Shown here: one piece after another, positions 1 to 13,986 of the stretch
Position numbering within the stretch: position 1 is the first letter of the stretch
Layout of the letters: every line of letters starts with the position of its first letter
Source of the DNA: Clostridium sp.
Lineage (GTDB): Bacteria; Bacillota_I; Bacilli_A; Acholeplasmatales; Anaeroplasmataceae
NCBI GenBank assembly: GCA_022010015.1
Contig: CP091735.1
Span: 1,922,001-1,986,000, forward strand
Reading direction: 5' to 3'
Length of the DNA: 64,000 nt
Made by a program: the position numbers and the translations under genes
The notes under the pieces: generated by a model
Databases searched by the model: none
The model's input: the letters and a program-made list of their open reading frames with translations, nothing else
What the model was told of the DNA's origin: nothing

Positions 1-2051
1 TGACAGTTGTATTAATATCACTATAAGTAGTTTTAACATAACCCATATATGTTCCATCAATTATTGAATATGGATATGTAGCAGAAATTAAATTACCATC
101 ACTATCGACAACTAAAGTGAATTTTTGACCAGATGTAGCTTCAGCATTTACAGCATATGAATAACAAGAAACTTCTGTAGCGATATCACGCATAATTGAT
201 GATTCTCTTAATTCAAATGTATATAAAGTTTTTTTCCATTTGAGCTTGTTGAAGAAGCAAACTTAAAGACATTAGCACTAAAAATCAAATTTAGGCATTA
301 TATCAAATATATCTCCATTATATTTCTTCTTTCCAGCAAGAGTTCCAACCTTTGTAGTTGAATCTACAACATACTCAAAATAATCAAATGAAGCATCATC
401 AATCTTCTTATAGCCACTGTATTCAGTACGATAATCCTTACCATCCATAGAATAGCTATACTTAATTGTCTTAGCAAATAAAGTTGCATCACTAGTCACA
501 AGACCATAAGTTCCAACAGTTCCAGTTGCAGATGTATTATTAGAAACCTTACTCTTTAGAACCTTTGAGCTATTAGATGTTGAAGATGTTTCATAATCAC
601 TTGAATCTCCAGATGGAGCAGAAGTAGTTGTATCTACAGCTCTAAATGTATAATTTCTAGTATTCTTTAAAGTTGTTAAAGCTTTATTCAATAAATCAAC
701 ATTTTCAGGTGCATCATATTGAGTTGGACTTTCAACTGTAGTTGTACCAATATTTGAGAATAAAACCTCAATTGAAGTATATGAAGATGCATCAGGATCT
801 TTTATATTACCAGCATCATCTGTTGTGCCACCATATAATAAAACCTCAGTTTGAGCAATAAGCTTTGTAATATGACCATCCTCAATATATAGCCAAAGCT
901 TTTGGAAAGTATCATTTAGCATTGGAGTTAATGATATAGCAAGATAAGTCATTAAATATAATGAGTCTTCATCGTTAACATTTGCATCATAACGATAAGC
1001 ACCAGCTTGATCATCAAACTTGAAAGACTTAACACTTAAATTGCCTAAATGGTTCCATAAATGTTGTGATTCCCAAATTGTTGGAATAGATACATAATTT
1101 TTAACAATTTCTGAAGAAACCTCATTGTTCTTATTAACATATAACTTCTTTAAAGCATGTCCTGTTACCTTATTTGCATCTGTAACCTGCTCATTACCTT
1201 TAACATAAATATCAGTTAATACATTATCAGAATCAGCTGCATTCCATGCACCAGACCACTTACCATCTTCCATTTTTACAGTCATATCATATGATTGAAC
1301 CTTACTATTATAACTTTGCTTATAATCAGTATAAGTATCAGTTAATGATCCTTTAACAGTAATACTATCATTAGCAATTTCTTCAATCATAGCACCTGTT
1401 AAATCACCAACACTACCCTGATCAATTGGAGCCTTTACAGTAAAAGTAATTGATTGTTTAACTAGTGAATTGCTAGTTAATGTAGCAGTTAGAGTAACAG
1501 ATGTATCAACCTTAACCTTATCAATACCAACAACTGTAACAACGTTTGTATCAGATATAGCAAGAATACCAGGTGTACTAAATGACCAAGTATATGCTTT
1601 TTCAGTACTATTTGCAACAGATACGTCTAAAGCAATACTATCATCCTTATAAATTACTGTCTTACTTGCAGTAATTCTAATTACTGGTAAATTGCTACCC
1701 TCAGAAGCCTTAACTATAAACTTCTTAGTAAATTCAGTACCAATATTATCCTTTGTAAGAGTTACAACAACGAATACCTTTGTATCAGTGTTTCCTCTTG
1801 TAACAGTACCATCATTTGCAATAACAGCAGTATTTGATGAATCATAGGTAATTGTATATCCATCCTTGCTAGCTACAAATGTCAAATTACTAATTACATT
1901 ATTTGCATCAACATCAACAAATAATGAATTATAAACATCTTCTGCTGATTTCTCAGCCTTTGAATCACTAGGATTCTTTCCACAGGAAGCAAAAAGTTAT
2001 CATCATAACGATTGCTAGTGCAAAATAAATAATTTTTTTAGCTATTTTCAT
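1..2051 (-). CDS. Surface lipoprotein with Ig-like repeats (3' end beyond window)
   Basis: Secreted lipoprotein of unknown function. It opens with a lysine/hydrophobic signal and, after correcting one T run near 2000, a lipobox ending ASCGK, so it should be anchored to the outer face of the membrane. Two Ig-like (Big2-type) modules follow in the N-terminal third, then a long domain shared with the next protein upstream (FxFDxxxxxYxYxxN, LxIxDGxI and a YTxRAVDTTT segment). A frame break at about 285 (GATTTTTAG, one T too many) is followed by open frame to the left edge, so the C terminus is missing. AAAGGGA precedes the ATG at 2051. It is last in the opp/subtilase transcription unit. I do not recognise the main domain. 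Confidence 0.75.
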
Positions 2052-2067
2052 TTTTTTCCCTTTCTTT

Positions 2068-4611
2068 TTAGCCACGCCAAATATATATTAATAAATCTAA
2101 ACTTGAGTCAGTAGGAGCAACCCAAATATCTCCCTTATGGAATTCATTTTTCTTGTTTCTTTCAAAACCAAGACTCTCTAAATATTCATATATAGCCTCA
2201 AGTGAAGCATCGATTGTATAATCAGTTCCAAGTGGAACGTCATAATAAAGTACAACCGCTGGCTTTGCTTGATTTTTACTTGTAATATGGACAGTTGTAA
2301 GTCCAAATCCATACGTATCTCCAAGCACATTACCAAAGAATGGTAATTTTTCATCTATATTTTCATCATTAAAGAAATTCTTAAAATATTCTAAAGCATT
2401 AACCTCTTTATCCTCACTAGTGTTATCAGATGAAGTTGAATCTTGAATAGTAAGCTCACTATAGCTTGTAGGAACTAATCCTGTTTCAAAATCAATCTTC
2501 TTATCACTAGGAAGTGATGCAGAGTTAAAGTTAGAATATTCAATCTCAATGATTCCATAAACTGAACCTATATAGAAATAAAAGCATGCACAAACAATAT
2601 ATCCATCCTTGACAACAACATATGGTGTAAAGGAAGAATTTCCGGATAAGCTAGCCTTGGTAGCAAAGACACCATATAGGTTTTCATCATTGCCAACGCC
2701 ATAATAGAATGTTGAAGCAACAGAGCACATTGCCTCATCTACATAATAGGTAGTAGTACCCTTCTCCTCATCATTAGCATAGGATCTAAATATTTCACCA
2801 CTAAATGCAAATGAAGGTCTTGCAGCAGCAAATGAAGTTTCATAAGCACGTGATGCCTTAAAATTATCATTTGCTGTATAATAGGCATTATATAAATTAT
2901 CATTTATTTTATGATAACCATAGCTTTCATTAGGCTTTAACGTATCAATTGTATTACCACTTGCATCATAAGAAACACTAAATGGAACAAAAATAGCAAT
3001 CATTTTGTGTTACAGTTTCAACATATCCTGATTGAACCAAACCATTTGTATAATAGCTTGCTGTTGTAGCACGATATTTTAAAGTGTAAGAATCTAAAGC
3101 CTGCATATTTGCAATTGCTTCATTTAATTTATCATGAACATCCTCATGAGAGAATTTAGCAATTGTTGGAACCTTAACAGTTTCACTAGAGCTTACAGCA
3201 ACAACCAATTCTTGGATTGCTCTATAGCCTGCAGCTACTCCATAATCATCCTTACTCTTAGCATAAATACCAAGAATTTCACCATCACCAATAATTAATC
3301 CAAAATTGCTTGCTGGTTCAAAATCATAAGGATTTGCTGAAGCAATAACTCGTTTAGTTAAATTAGTATCGTTTCCATTATAAACATAACGCCAAGTATC
3401 CTCATCAAATGTAAAATCACTTAGCTTTAAATTCTTTAAGCCATTATAAAGCCCACTATCAAGCCAACTTACCTTTTTGCCGTTTTCATCAAGCATAGGC
3501 TCAAATTGTTCATCATTCATAAAGCTTACACCAACCTGACAAGCAACATCATTATAGTTTTTATAATATAAGCCATTCGTTAAGCCAGTTGCAGTATTTT
3601 CATATTCACCATACCAATTTGTTCCGTTCATAGCTGTTTTAATAGCTGTAACATAGGTGTTGTATAGTGTTGAGAACATTCCAGTTGTATATAGGGCAAT
3701 ATTTACATAACCCTCAAAGCCAATCTTATCAGAATTTAGAACATCAAGCATTTCTTGAGTCAAAACCGGTTTAGAAACAATTGTTATTATTTTAGAAGCT
3801 GTTTTTTTGCTATTTGCAACACTCGTTGCCTTAACCTCAATAACTTTATCACTATCTACACTTTTGGCCTTTAAAACACCACCATTAGTAATAGTAGCAT
3901 ATTCACTACCCTTAACAATTTCCCATACGACAGCATTGTTATCACCTGCATTATTAACAATACCCTTTAAGCTTAAGCTCTTTCCACTTCTTATTTCACT
4001 TTGACCTTCAATTGCTACACTTACATTTTCATAAGGATCAGCACCAATAAAGTTTAAATCATCAGAGAAATTAGAAATCAAGTCGCCAGCCTTTGCAGCT
4101 ACGCTATAAGCAAAAATCATTATAAATAGAACCAACCTGATAAAAAAATTATCAGTAACCTCATTAGTATTACCATTAATTTTTTTACTATATAACTTGT
4201 AGCACCACTAACCTTATCCCAAGTGATAAGACCAGTCTTACTTATCGAAACATTTTTGAGGTGTTTCCAATTTTTTGTTGGCTTAATTTTTAACTCTCAA
4301 CTAGAGCTAATAGATGTATCGCTTTTTTTAAAATTACTATAATTGTAGTTTTTTTGTTTCTACTTCAACATCACTAATAACACTTAAAAATATTATTTTC
4401 AATATAAATAAGCTTTTTATCCTGATAGTTCCAGCTATATTCCGTATTTTTTGAATCTTTAACAACTACATTTAAATTAGCCTCATCACCATATTGTAAT
4501 TCAGTTTTATCTGCTGTTACACTTATTGTAGGTTTCACATTTTTCTTTACCACAAGAGGCTAACATAATAATTAAAACAAAAGAAATAAATGCATAAATA
4601 ATCTTCTTCAT
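2068..4611 (-). CDS. Surface lipoprotein with Big2-like domain, paralogue of the flanking lipoprotein
   Basis: Putative membrane-anchored lipoprotein. The start at 4611 has a strong AGGAGG and is followed by a signal peptide ending LASCGK. Residues encoded around 3800-4030 form a Big2-like Ig fold (VVWEIVKGSEYATI, then GGVLKAK). The rest matches the neighbour at 1-2051 in arrangement: an FTFDEDTWRYVYNGN block, a LIIGDGEILGIYAK block and a DSYTLKYRATTAS block, which argues for tandem duplication. Frame breaks lie near 3003 and between 4135 and 4560, mostly at A/T runs. It starts 5 bp beyond the stop of the preceding gene, so the two are translationally linked. No enzymatic motif is visible; a role in binding substrate or host material is only a guess. 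Confidence 0.72.
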
Positions 4612-4615
4612 TTTT

Positions 4616-5216
4616 TTAAACCTCCTCATAGCCAAAGTCAATTTGATAACTACAATTAAATCCCGTATTGGTTTCATAGCTTGTAACTAAAGATTTCATA
4701 TTATTATTAACACATAAAACCTTAAAATTTAAATTGCTATTTTTCTGATGCCATCACTATTGGCACCCATAAAATCATTAACCTTTTTCCTTTGCTACAT
4801 CAAAAAGTGATTTCATTATTATTAGAAACAATATTTGATGCATTTACAAAAGCTTAGCTTTAAATAATCACTTTTAGCGTTATCTTTGCTTGTTGAAGTT
4901 GTTGTTTTTTCTTCTAAGGTAAATGATGTTGAACTAAGACTTTTAACAGTCTTAGTTTCAACAAATTCATCTTCATTAAAAATTAACTAGTAAATAACTA
5001 CTATAAATCAAAGTATCTGAATCAGTTACAGCAAATTTAATAGTCAATGATTTAGCGTTATTTAATGAATCAGTATATAAATTATCATAAGCAACAAATT
5101 CAGGCGCTGATGTTGATGTTTGCTCTAAATCACTGCTTATAGCTTCTTTTCCACATGCAGTAAGTGACAATCCTAAAACAAGGCTTAAGAACAAATATTT
5201 AATTGATTTTTTTCAT
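4616..5216 (-). CDS. Small lipoprotein related to downstream tandem paralogues
   Basis: Lipoprotein of about 195 residues. The signal peptide MKKSIKYLFLSLVLG ends in a clear lipobox, LTACGK; it reads through only if the run of seven A after ATG is six (or nine). The segment DSLNNAKSLTIKFAV resembles the C-terminal modules of the two lipoproteins downstream, so it looks like a short relative made of one such module. The reading frame ends YEEV then TAA inside the Shine-Dalgarno of the next gene, and begins 2 bp after the stop of the giant subtilase, so it is cotranscribed. Several frame breaks occur between 4740 and 4980. Function unknown. Confidence 0.65.
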
Positions 5217-5217
5217 A

Positions 5218-8200
5218 TTATCTTAATCCCCCATTCACAAATTCTGCAGCATTTTTTTACAGCAGTCAAATAATTAGCATAAGACTCTAATAACAAATTA
5301 TAATTTGTTAAATCTAAATAGCTCTTTTTCATTACTTGATAATTTACCAATTCTATCACTAAGCTCTTTAATTTCAGCTAAACGTGAAATTGTAAAGTTT
5401 GTGTCAAGATTATCAATACTGTTTTGAATATCCTTAACTAATGTAGTTGCCGTATTAAGCTTCAAACGTTTAATAAGCTTACTATCATTATTAATTAATT
5501 CAAACATTTCATTCCAAGTATCATTTGAATAGCCAAATTTAGTATAATCTTGCTTAATCTTATTATAAGCTGTTAAGCCATTAGTTACAATTTCTTCATA
5601 AGTAAGAGTAACAACCTTAACATTCTTCATCTTCTCATATGCTTCAATGAAGGTAATCATTGAGCTATCCATTGCTTCATAGCTTCCTCTTTCAGCTTGA
5701 ACTACATTACCAAAATATACCTGATAAGTTAAAGCATCATAGCCACTTAAATTAGCATTATTAGGTAAAATCATCTTAATCGGATCCTTTGATCCTAAAA
5801 AGAGCAATAAAATTATAGTAGCAAAGCTCTGAATTGAATAAATCAAATTGATTATGAAGCAAATTATAGCCAGGTGCATCCTCATCTAATTTAGCATTTT
5901 TTTATTATAAGAATTTTTCTAATACTGGCGCAACACTGCTTCTAAATTCAACAACATTTAAATTATTGTAATTATAGAATGCATAATTGCCAATTGATTT
6001 TTAATCCATCAGGTAAAAATAATTTTTTTAACATATTTGTTTTTCATTTCCAGCATATAAATCAATTCTTATTGTGCCCTCTTTAACATTTAAAGTATCA
6101 AAATATTTATTAGCAGGTACAGCCTTTAGCTCTAAGCCTTCATTTTTCAATGTTGTATATAAAATTCCTTCATCAAGTAGAGCGTAATCATTTATTTTTA
6201 CCTGTTGTCTTTTTCAACATCATTATCTATATAACTAAATGTCATAAGACCACTACATCCTAAGAAGGCAATTGGTGCGACCATTTTAATTTGTTTAGAT
6301 AAAGTGAACTTAACAAGTGATTTATTATTTTGGAATGCTGCAATGCCAATAGTGTTAAGAATTGGCGCGCTAATACTTGTGATATTGGCATTTTGGAAAG
6401 CATAGTCACTAACCTTAATTAAATTATTCATAACTAAATTACCAGTAACACTTGTTGTAGCAAAAAGCACCAACACCAATTTCTTTTTACATTTGTTAAG
6501 TCAACATTTGTAAGAATTACATCAGATGTAAATGCATAATCACCAATAGTCTCAACATTTTTCTAAATTAATTTCCTTTAGACTTTCACATCCTGCAAAA
6601 GAAATAACTACCAATATTCTTTAAATTATTAGGTAATGTTGCACTTTGAAGATTAATACAATATGCAAACATTAAATTTCCAACCTTCTTTAAGCTTTCA
6701 GGAAGTGTAATTGAAAGTAATCCTTGACAACCAACAAATACACCATCGCCTAATTCTTCTAAAGTATTTGGAAGAGTAATTTCTTTAATAACTGGTGCAG
6801 CACTATTTTTGATTATAACGACCAAAAGCACCCTCACCTATACTTTTAACAACGGGAACATCCACTCTACTTAGTGACTGACAATCAGCAAAGGCATAGC
6901 GACCAATTGTTTTAACATTAGTTAAAATTGCTGACTTTAAAGCAATACAACCATAGAATGTCTCCTCCTCAATCGTTTCATCAGTTTTACTTAAATCAAT
7001 AGTTACAAGAGAAATATCATAAGCAAAGCAATCCTTGCCAAAATGAACGTTTCCATCCACTGGCATATTAACCTTCTTTAAATAAGAACATTTTTGGAAA
7101 GCACCAACACCAAATGCAGCATTTTCACCAATTGTAACATTTTCAAGCTTAGCTGTAAAGAATGCTCCCTCACCAAACTTAGAATTAGCCGCAAGAGTAA
7201 CTTCTATTAAGCCTGTAGCTCTAAAAAGCATAATCACCAGCTTCTACCATTGAAGTAGAATTAGTAATATTTTTTTAAACTATCAAGTCCAGCAAAGGCA
7301 TAATTTCCAATTTTTACATTACCATTTTCAGGTAAAACAACTGTATTTAAATTAGGACAATTTGCAAAGGCATAATCACCAACAATAGTATTAACATTAT
7401 TTATAGTAATTGTTTGAACGCTTGAAGAATTAAAAGCACCTGAAGATATAATTTCATATTTATCAGGGATGCTATATTCTGTATCTTCATTTATAGAAGC
7501 AAGAATAATTGTATTTCCATCTTTATTTAATAGTAAGCTTCCATCCGCCTTATAATATGGATTATTTTCATTTACAACAAATGAATTTAAAGCTGTATCT
7601 GCAAAAAGCAAGACCTGAAATTTTTCTCTAAATAGGTATTTTTCATTCAATGTAATAGTTGTAAGCTTATTACACTTATAGAAAGCATAATTACTTACTG
7701 TAACATTTGAATTAGGTAAATTGAAGTCTACAAGGGAACTATCATTATAAAATGCTTGCTCACCAATTAAATCAATTTTCTGTGAATTAAATGCTGTTAA
7801 GCTTGTACAATCAGAGAACGCACCCTTACCAATACTTATTAAATCATTTACCAGAGTAACACTTCTTAAATCAGCACATTTAGCAAAAACAGAAATCAGG
7901 AATATTCTTGTTTTCATATATCTTTACACTTTGAAGTCCAGAATTGACAAACATTGCATAGCTTAATTTAGTATTTTCTGTAAGAACAACGCTTCTTAGA
8001 CTCTTACAGTTCTTAAATACCTCTTTACCACTATTACGAACCTTAGTCAAATCAACACTTGTAAGTCCAGAGCCTTCAAATGCTGAAACACCAAGAGCAT
8101 AACATCTAGATAAATCAATAGTTGTTAAAGCCTCACAACCATAAAAAGCCCTTGCACCTATAGTTAAAGCTCTATTAGTATTAATTGTTTCAAGCTTAGC

Positions 8201-11200
8201 ATCATTATAAAATGCATATTCACGAATGAAATCACATGAATTTGGTATTGAAACGCTTCTTAAACTCTTACAGTTATAGAAAGCATATTTGCCAATTTCT
8301 GTTACACCTTCTGGAATAACAACACTAGTAATAGATGTATTCATACTAGGTATTTTATTCTTATCATAGTCATCATCATCTAATTCAATTGATTGATCAG
8401 TATCATATAGACAAAATGCAAATGAACCAATTTGAAGTATTCCCTCATCATCAGGAATTACAACATTACCACCAAGTCCCTTATAAGCAACAAGAACTCG
8501 ATTTTCAATTACAAATTCGCTATTAACTGTAATTCTTAACTTTGCCATTAGATTTGAGCCATCAACACTAGCTGTAATAAATGTTGTACCCTTTTTCAAG
8601 GCTGTAACAACACCATTTTCATCTACACTTGCTACATCCTTATTGCTTGATGCATATTTTATTTCATATTGTTCTCTAACATACCATGGATCTAAATCTG
8701 TATATAATTTGATTTTTTCGCCTGGATAAAAGGCAAGTGAGCTAATAGCTGATAAAAACTTACGATCACCTGTTTTTTTCCAATTTCACTAGTTTGAGCT
8801 GAACGTGAATAAGCAAATTCAGTTTCAAAAATAATTAAATCTAATAGATTTTATTCTTTCAGATGAAGCACTATCTGTAACATTTTTTTAGTTCTAAGAT
8901 TCTTTGTTCTCTTTTTGACCTTAATAATTACTACAGCCTGTTTACCATCCATTTGTTCTCTAACAGTTACTGTTGCAACACCTTCACCAATACCCTTAAC
9001 TAGACCTTCGCTAGCTTCACATACATCCGTATTAGAGCTTGACCAAACTAAGTGATTTAGGTATGATTTATCATCATCAACTGTTTTATCATTAGTTGCA
9101 AGATATTTAGTCAAATCAATAACTTCATCCTCATAAATAGTTAAAATATCTAGGCTTGCACCATCTAAATTGCCATCCTTTGTAAACTTAAAGTCTCCCT
9201 TAGTACCAGGTAGCTGACATAAATATATATTAGAATTCAAAGCATAATCATCAATAGCAAATCCTAAAGCACTTGAAATTAATGCATCATCATAAACATC
9301 CTCTAAATAATCTGTTATTTCAATTCTAACCTTATTATCAGCTCCTCTTTGGCTGTAAACAGGAATTGGATTTTCTGTTAAGAATGTATAAGATGATGAA
9401 GAGTTAAAAATAATTGGTGTTACACTCATTACATATTGGTTATCATAAATAACCATATTCATATAATAGCGATCCTTTTTTTAGGCTCTTATCATATATC
9501 TTTTTCATAAGTAACTTCCTTTTAAAACTGGTGCTTCATTATCTAAATAAAAAAATCAAATTGGAAGGTATTTCTAACATTTGTATTTAAGCCACCATCA
9601 CCATAATCAAGTAAGCCTTCCATCTTAAATTCATATTGGCGGTTATTTACAAGTTCATATTCTGCACTCTTAAATTTCAAGAAATCATAATATGGTATAG
9701 GTGACCCACCATTAGCATGAGCCTTTGTAGCATTATAATCAATTTTACTCCAAACAACCTCACCAGTTACCTTATCAGTAATAGTAAAGGTGATAGTTTT
9801 ACAATTACGAAGTAATCCAGCATATACTGAAGAAATACCATCAATTGCACCTAAAGTATCAGATAATGCAATATGCTCCTTAGAAGCAGGAATTGCATCG
9901 TATTTATCTTCATCAATGTCATATAAATATGTTCCAAGTGGAATAATATAATTATAGTAATATGAGCCATATGGAGTCGTTGCCAAATAATCAGCCTTGA
10001 TTTTATCTTCATCATCAATAGACTTATCATGTGCTTCACTTTCAACCTCATAATAAGTTTTATCGAAAACTGGCGCTTCAGTCCAGTCACCATAGAAGGC
10101 AAGGAATGGAGCATTCAAATTAACACCATTCTCTTCTTGATTTATTAGCTTAACAAAGCCTTCAACATACATTCCGTAAGGGAAAAGACTATCAATTGTC
10201 TTCTTATCAGTATCGCTTAGCTTATAAACTAAATTTACCTTAGCAGTTTGATTAGCCTCAATAGTTATAATATTATTTTTTAATGTACCATTTGTTACCT
10301 TAGCGGTGAAATTATTAGATAATAATTGTGGTGTTTCAGCAACATGCTTTGAATCAGATGTAGAAACACTTTCAGTCATTCCCACTAAATCAAGCTTATA
10401 ATTTAATGTCTCATTACTAATATTAACAATGTTAAAGTTCATTTCATAAACGCCATTACGTTTTTTATCATCACCAAGCTCAAGCTTAGTTCTTTCGTTA
10501 CCATCAACTGTAATATAAGCCTTTGACGTTGTAGCGTTTTTCAAACTTGCAAGTCCTGAGCCTTGCTTACGAGGTGAATAAGGATTTCCTTCTTCATTAT
10601 CAATAATTGAGGTAGTACTCATAAGCATTTGATTAGCCATTACGGAAATTTGCTTAGCACTGTAATTTGGATATTTTTCTTTTAAATATTGACGCATTAA
10701 AACCATAATACCGCACATATTTGGGCAAGCCATTGATGTACCAGATAAATGATCATATTCATTACCAGGAACACTTGATAAAATATCACCACCATGAGCT
10801 GTTATTTCTGGTTTAATTTGAAGTGATGGAGTTGGACCCCAGCTTGAGAAATCAGACATAAATGGGCCAGCCTGATTTTGATAAGAAATCGTAATCTTAC
10901 CAGTTTTCTTGCTAGCAAGCTTAACACCATCATCTTTACTTATAGAAATAGTAGGAATATGGTCAGCTTTACCCATACTCATATTAATATCACCATCAAC
11001 GTTATTGTAAATAATACAGCCAATTGCACCTGCATTTTTTGCAAGCATAGCTTTCTCTTCAAATGTATTATCACCACGTTTAACTAGAGCAATTTTGCCC
11101 TTTACATCGACACTTTTAAAGCTTACACTAAGACCTGTACCTGGAATAGTAACATAATCTACTGTATATTCCCTACTTGTGTCCCAATTATTTCTCTCAT

Positions 11201-12615
11201 AAATTTCCTTAAAGAAATCATTCTTCTCTGCTGTAATAGAATTAGATTCCGTAAAGAAAAAAATATGTCATTGTCATTAGCCACTAAATATTTACTTAAA
11301 ACTCCACTTATAGAAGCAACTGATAAAGCACTAGCATAGGTAGATGGCGAACCAACAGTTCCACTATCAGGGTTAGTTACAAAATTTGTATTACCCTGGC
11401 TTCCACCAAAGCTTGAAGAATAATCATTTGAGGCAGCTGTAATTAAATTAATACCAGATTGGCCAATTCTATCATATACTTCATTTATCTTAGAGCCATC
11501 CTCCTCGCGGGCAAAGCCACAAGATGAACCAAGGCTCATATTTATTGCATCTACTCCTAAAAGAACAGCATCCTCAAGAGCAAGTAAAATATCATCTGTA
11601 TTAGCTCCAGCATCTAAATCAGGGAAAACCTTCATTAACACTAATTGAGTATTAATTGCAACGCCTGTAATAGTATCGCTTGAGCCACCAATAATTCCCG
11701 CAACGTGAGTACCATGCTCACTATCATATGGGAAAACATCACTATCCTTATCAGCATAATCATATGCATAAGGAATCTTATTAGAATACCAAACATCACT
11801 TAAGTTTAAGCTTGGTGTTAGGCTATGTGCCTTAGTTTGGTTTAAATTTGTAGAAATGTCTTGCATTGAAAAGGCATTAACCTCAGGCTGATGCTTAAAC
11901 ACATCATGACTGCAATCAAAACCTGAATCTAATATTGCAACTGGAGTATTGTTTCCTGTAAAAGGCACACTACTTGAATCAAAAATACCAGTTGTAGGAT
12001 AAACCTCAACATTATTTCTTATTGCACTACCAGCTGAAGATGTAGTAACACTTTCAGTTTTAGGCTTATTATAGGTATCAGAAATTATTGTACTCTTTAC
12101 TCCAGTCAAATTATTTAAAGAATTTAGTTTGCCATAGGTAGTTTTTTTACTGCTACACCATTTAAAAATAGTGTCGTATGCACCTATAGTTTCCTTTAAT
12201 TAAATTTCTTTTTGTTTAATTTGTTAATTAGATTTTTCTTGTTCATCCTTAATATTTGCTAGTTGATTTAAACCAACATTTGATTTAGAAAAAGTCACTA
12301 ACAGATTTATAATCATCAGAATACTTATTATTATAAAGTGTTATTAATGGTTCATTAGATAATTCAATAATAACATTAATTTCATCGCTATCTAAATATC
12401 CATTATTCTCCTTAATATTACCAGCCTTAATTCGAGACATAACTTGGTCTTGAGTTAACTTGACTGAGCTTTCTAGAATTTGAAGCTTTTTGAGGATTTT
12501 CATTCTCAGTTGTGGATGAACTTGTTTGGCTGCCTAAGGATCCACCCTGCTTACATGAACATAATGCTAATGCAACTGAGCAGGCTAGCAATATGTTAAA
12601 TATTTTTTTCTTCAT
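5218..12615 (-). CDS. Giant subtilase (S8, lactocepin-like)-Fn3-Big2-LRR lipoprotein
   Basis: Cell-surface serine protease fused to a BspA-type repeat domain, roughly 2,460 residues. N terminus: signal peptide with lipobox ALCSCK, then a propeptide-like stretch. Catalytic residues are visible: Asp in VAILDSGFD (near residue 227), His in DSEHGTHVAG (near 298), Ser in LSGTSMACPN (near 625). A protease-associated insert (GAIGCIIYNN) lies between His and Ser, and FSSWGPTPSLQIKPE is typical of the lactocepin/C5a-peptidase subgroup. Fn3-like domains follow (9.5-10.5 kb), then Big2-like domains (8.6-9.2 kb), then about 20 LRR_5 units (NYAF, ALTTIDLS, SIP patterns; 5.9-8.5 kb) and a helical tail ending VNGGLR. 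More than ten frame breaks, all at A/T runs, interrupt it; a single gene is inferred from domain order and the intact paralogous order at 22-30 kb. Confidence 0.8.
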
Positions 12616-12633
12616 TTTATTCTCCTTTTATAA

Positions 12634-12987
12634 TTATCCTAACCAAAGATAAACTAAAAGAAAAAGTAATACAAAAAAACAAATTACCATGATTATCATT
12701 AATGGTAAATAAGTTCTTAAACCAGCTTTCATAATTACTTTTTCTTTCTTCTTTATCAATTGAAATCCTAACTTTTTTTCTCTTTTTGGCAAACCATCTA
12801 TATCCATATTATAAATAGTATGTCCATCATCATAATATTTATTTTTTTCATGCTTTTTTTAAATTTAGCTTTAATAACATTGATTGGCTTTTTAGCTTCC
12901 TTTAATGCTTTTTTTCTTCAGCTAAAGTCTTCATTTTAGCTTCAATTTCATCGCACTTTTGCTTCATATTTAGCCATATTTTTCCAT
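12634..12987 (-). CDS. Small membrane protein with coiled N terminus and C-terminal TM helix
   Basis: Unrecognised protein of about 115 residues at the end of the opp genes. The start at 12987 is supported by AAGGAA four bases upstream. After frame correction the N-terminal half is Lys/Glu-rich (DEIEAKMKTLAEEKKALKEA, likely coiled coil), the middle has HTIYNMDIDGLPKREKKLGF, and the C terminus is one or two hydrophobic helices (LPLMIIMVICFFVLLF) ending YLWLG. It lies 17 bp after oppF and 18 bp before the giant subtilase, so it belongs to the same transcript. Frame breaks are at runs of A around 12860, 12910 and 12975. A helper for the transporter or the protease is conceivable but nothing in the sequence proves it. 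Confidence 0.55.
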
Positions 12988-13003
12988 TATTTCCTTGTTA
13001 TAT

Positions 13004-13986
13004 TTATGACAAGCAACAAAATGATTCTTTTCTTGCCTCTAAATATTCAGGCTCCAAGAATTTACATACACGCATACATTCATTACAACGAGTATGGAAC
13101 TTACAGCCCTTTGGTGGATTAGCAGGTGAAGGAATATCACCTTGAAGTATTATACGATTCATTTTGACATCAGGGTTTGGAACGGGAACAGCTGAAAATA
13201 AAGCCTTTGTATACGGGTGAAGTGGCTCAGCAAAAATATCTTCTGTACTTCCAAGCTCCATAACATTTCCAAGATACATTACTAATATATCATCTGTAAT
13301 ATATTTAACAACGCTCAAATCGTGTGAAATAAACACATAAGTTAAGCCCATTTCATTTTGAAGTTGCTTCAACAAATTAATAATTTGAGCTTGAATTGAA
13401 ACATCTAGTGCAGAAACTGGCTCATCACAAATTACAAGCTTTGGATTAACTGCAAGAGCACGAGCAATACATATACGTTGTCTTTGGCCACCACTAAATT
13501 CATGAGGATATCGATCATAATATTGAGGCTGAAGACCACACATCTTCATTATCTTATGAACATGATTAGATACTTCCTCCTTAGGAACAATATGATGAAC
13601 CTTTACTGCTTCAGAAATTATTGCACCAACAGTCATACGTGGTGGTAGGCTTGAATATGGATCTTGGAATATTAATTGAATTTCTGTACGAAGCTTACGC
13701 ATCTCTTTTTTACTTACTTCACTAATATCGCGTCCATTATAAATTACATTTCCACCATCAATATCATAAAGCTTTAAAATAGTTCTTCCTAAGGTTGTTT
13801 TACCGCAACCAGACTCACCAACTACACCAATAGTTTTTCCAGCCTCTAGCTTAAATGAAACATCATCAACAGCTCTTAAATACATTCTTGGTTTTCCAAA
13901 AAAAGTTCTTATTTAAGGGAAAATATTTTTTTAGATGATTTACTTCTAAAACATATTTTTTTATCAGCAGAATTATTCTCCATCAT
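13004..13986 (-). CDS. oppF: Oligopeptide ABC transporter ATP-binding protein OppF
   Basis: Cytoplasmic ATPase that powers peptide import with OppD. Walker A is GESGCGKTT, the signature is LSGGQRQR, Walker B is LVICDEPVSALD and the switch His is in FISHDLSV; the C-terminal oligopeptide/dipeptide domain has the cysteine cluster CKFHTRCNECMRVC expected for an iron-sulphur site in this family. The true N terminus includes MMENNSADKKYVLEVNHL and KKYFPLNKNFFGKPRMY; this needs two T/A runs of seven to be six, and the FFG match to the OppF family supports that. ATG at 13986 overlaps the oppD stop (ATGA). Complete apart from those breaks. Confidence 0.93.

Noticed and set aside
5900..8500. CRISPR-like array
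   Set aside because: The periodic DNA signal comes from degenerate LRR_5 protein repeats in an open frame, not identical repeats with unique spacers.
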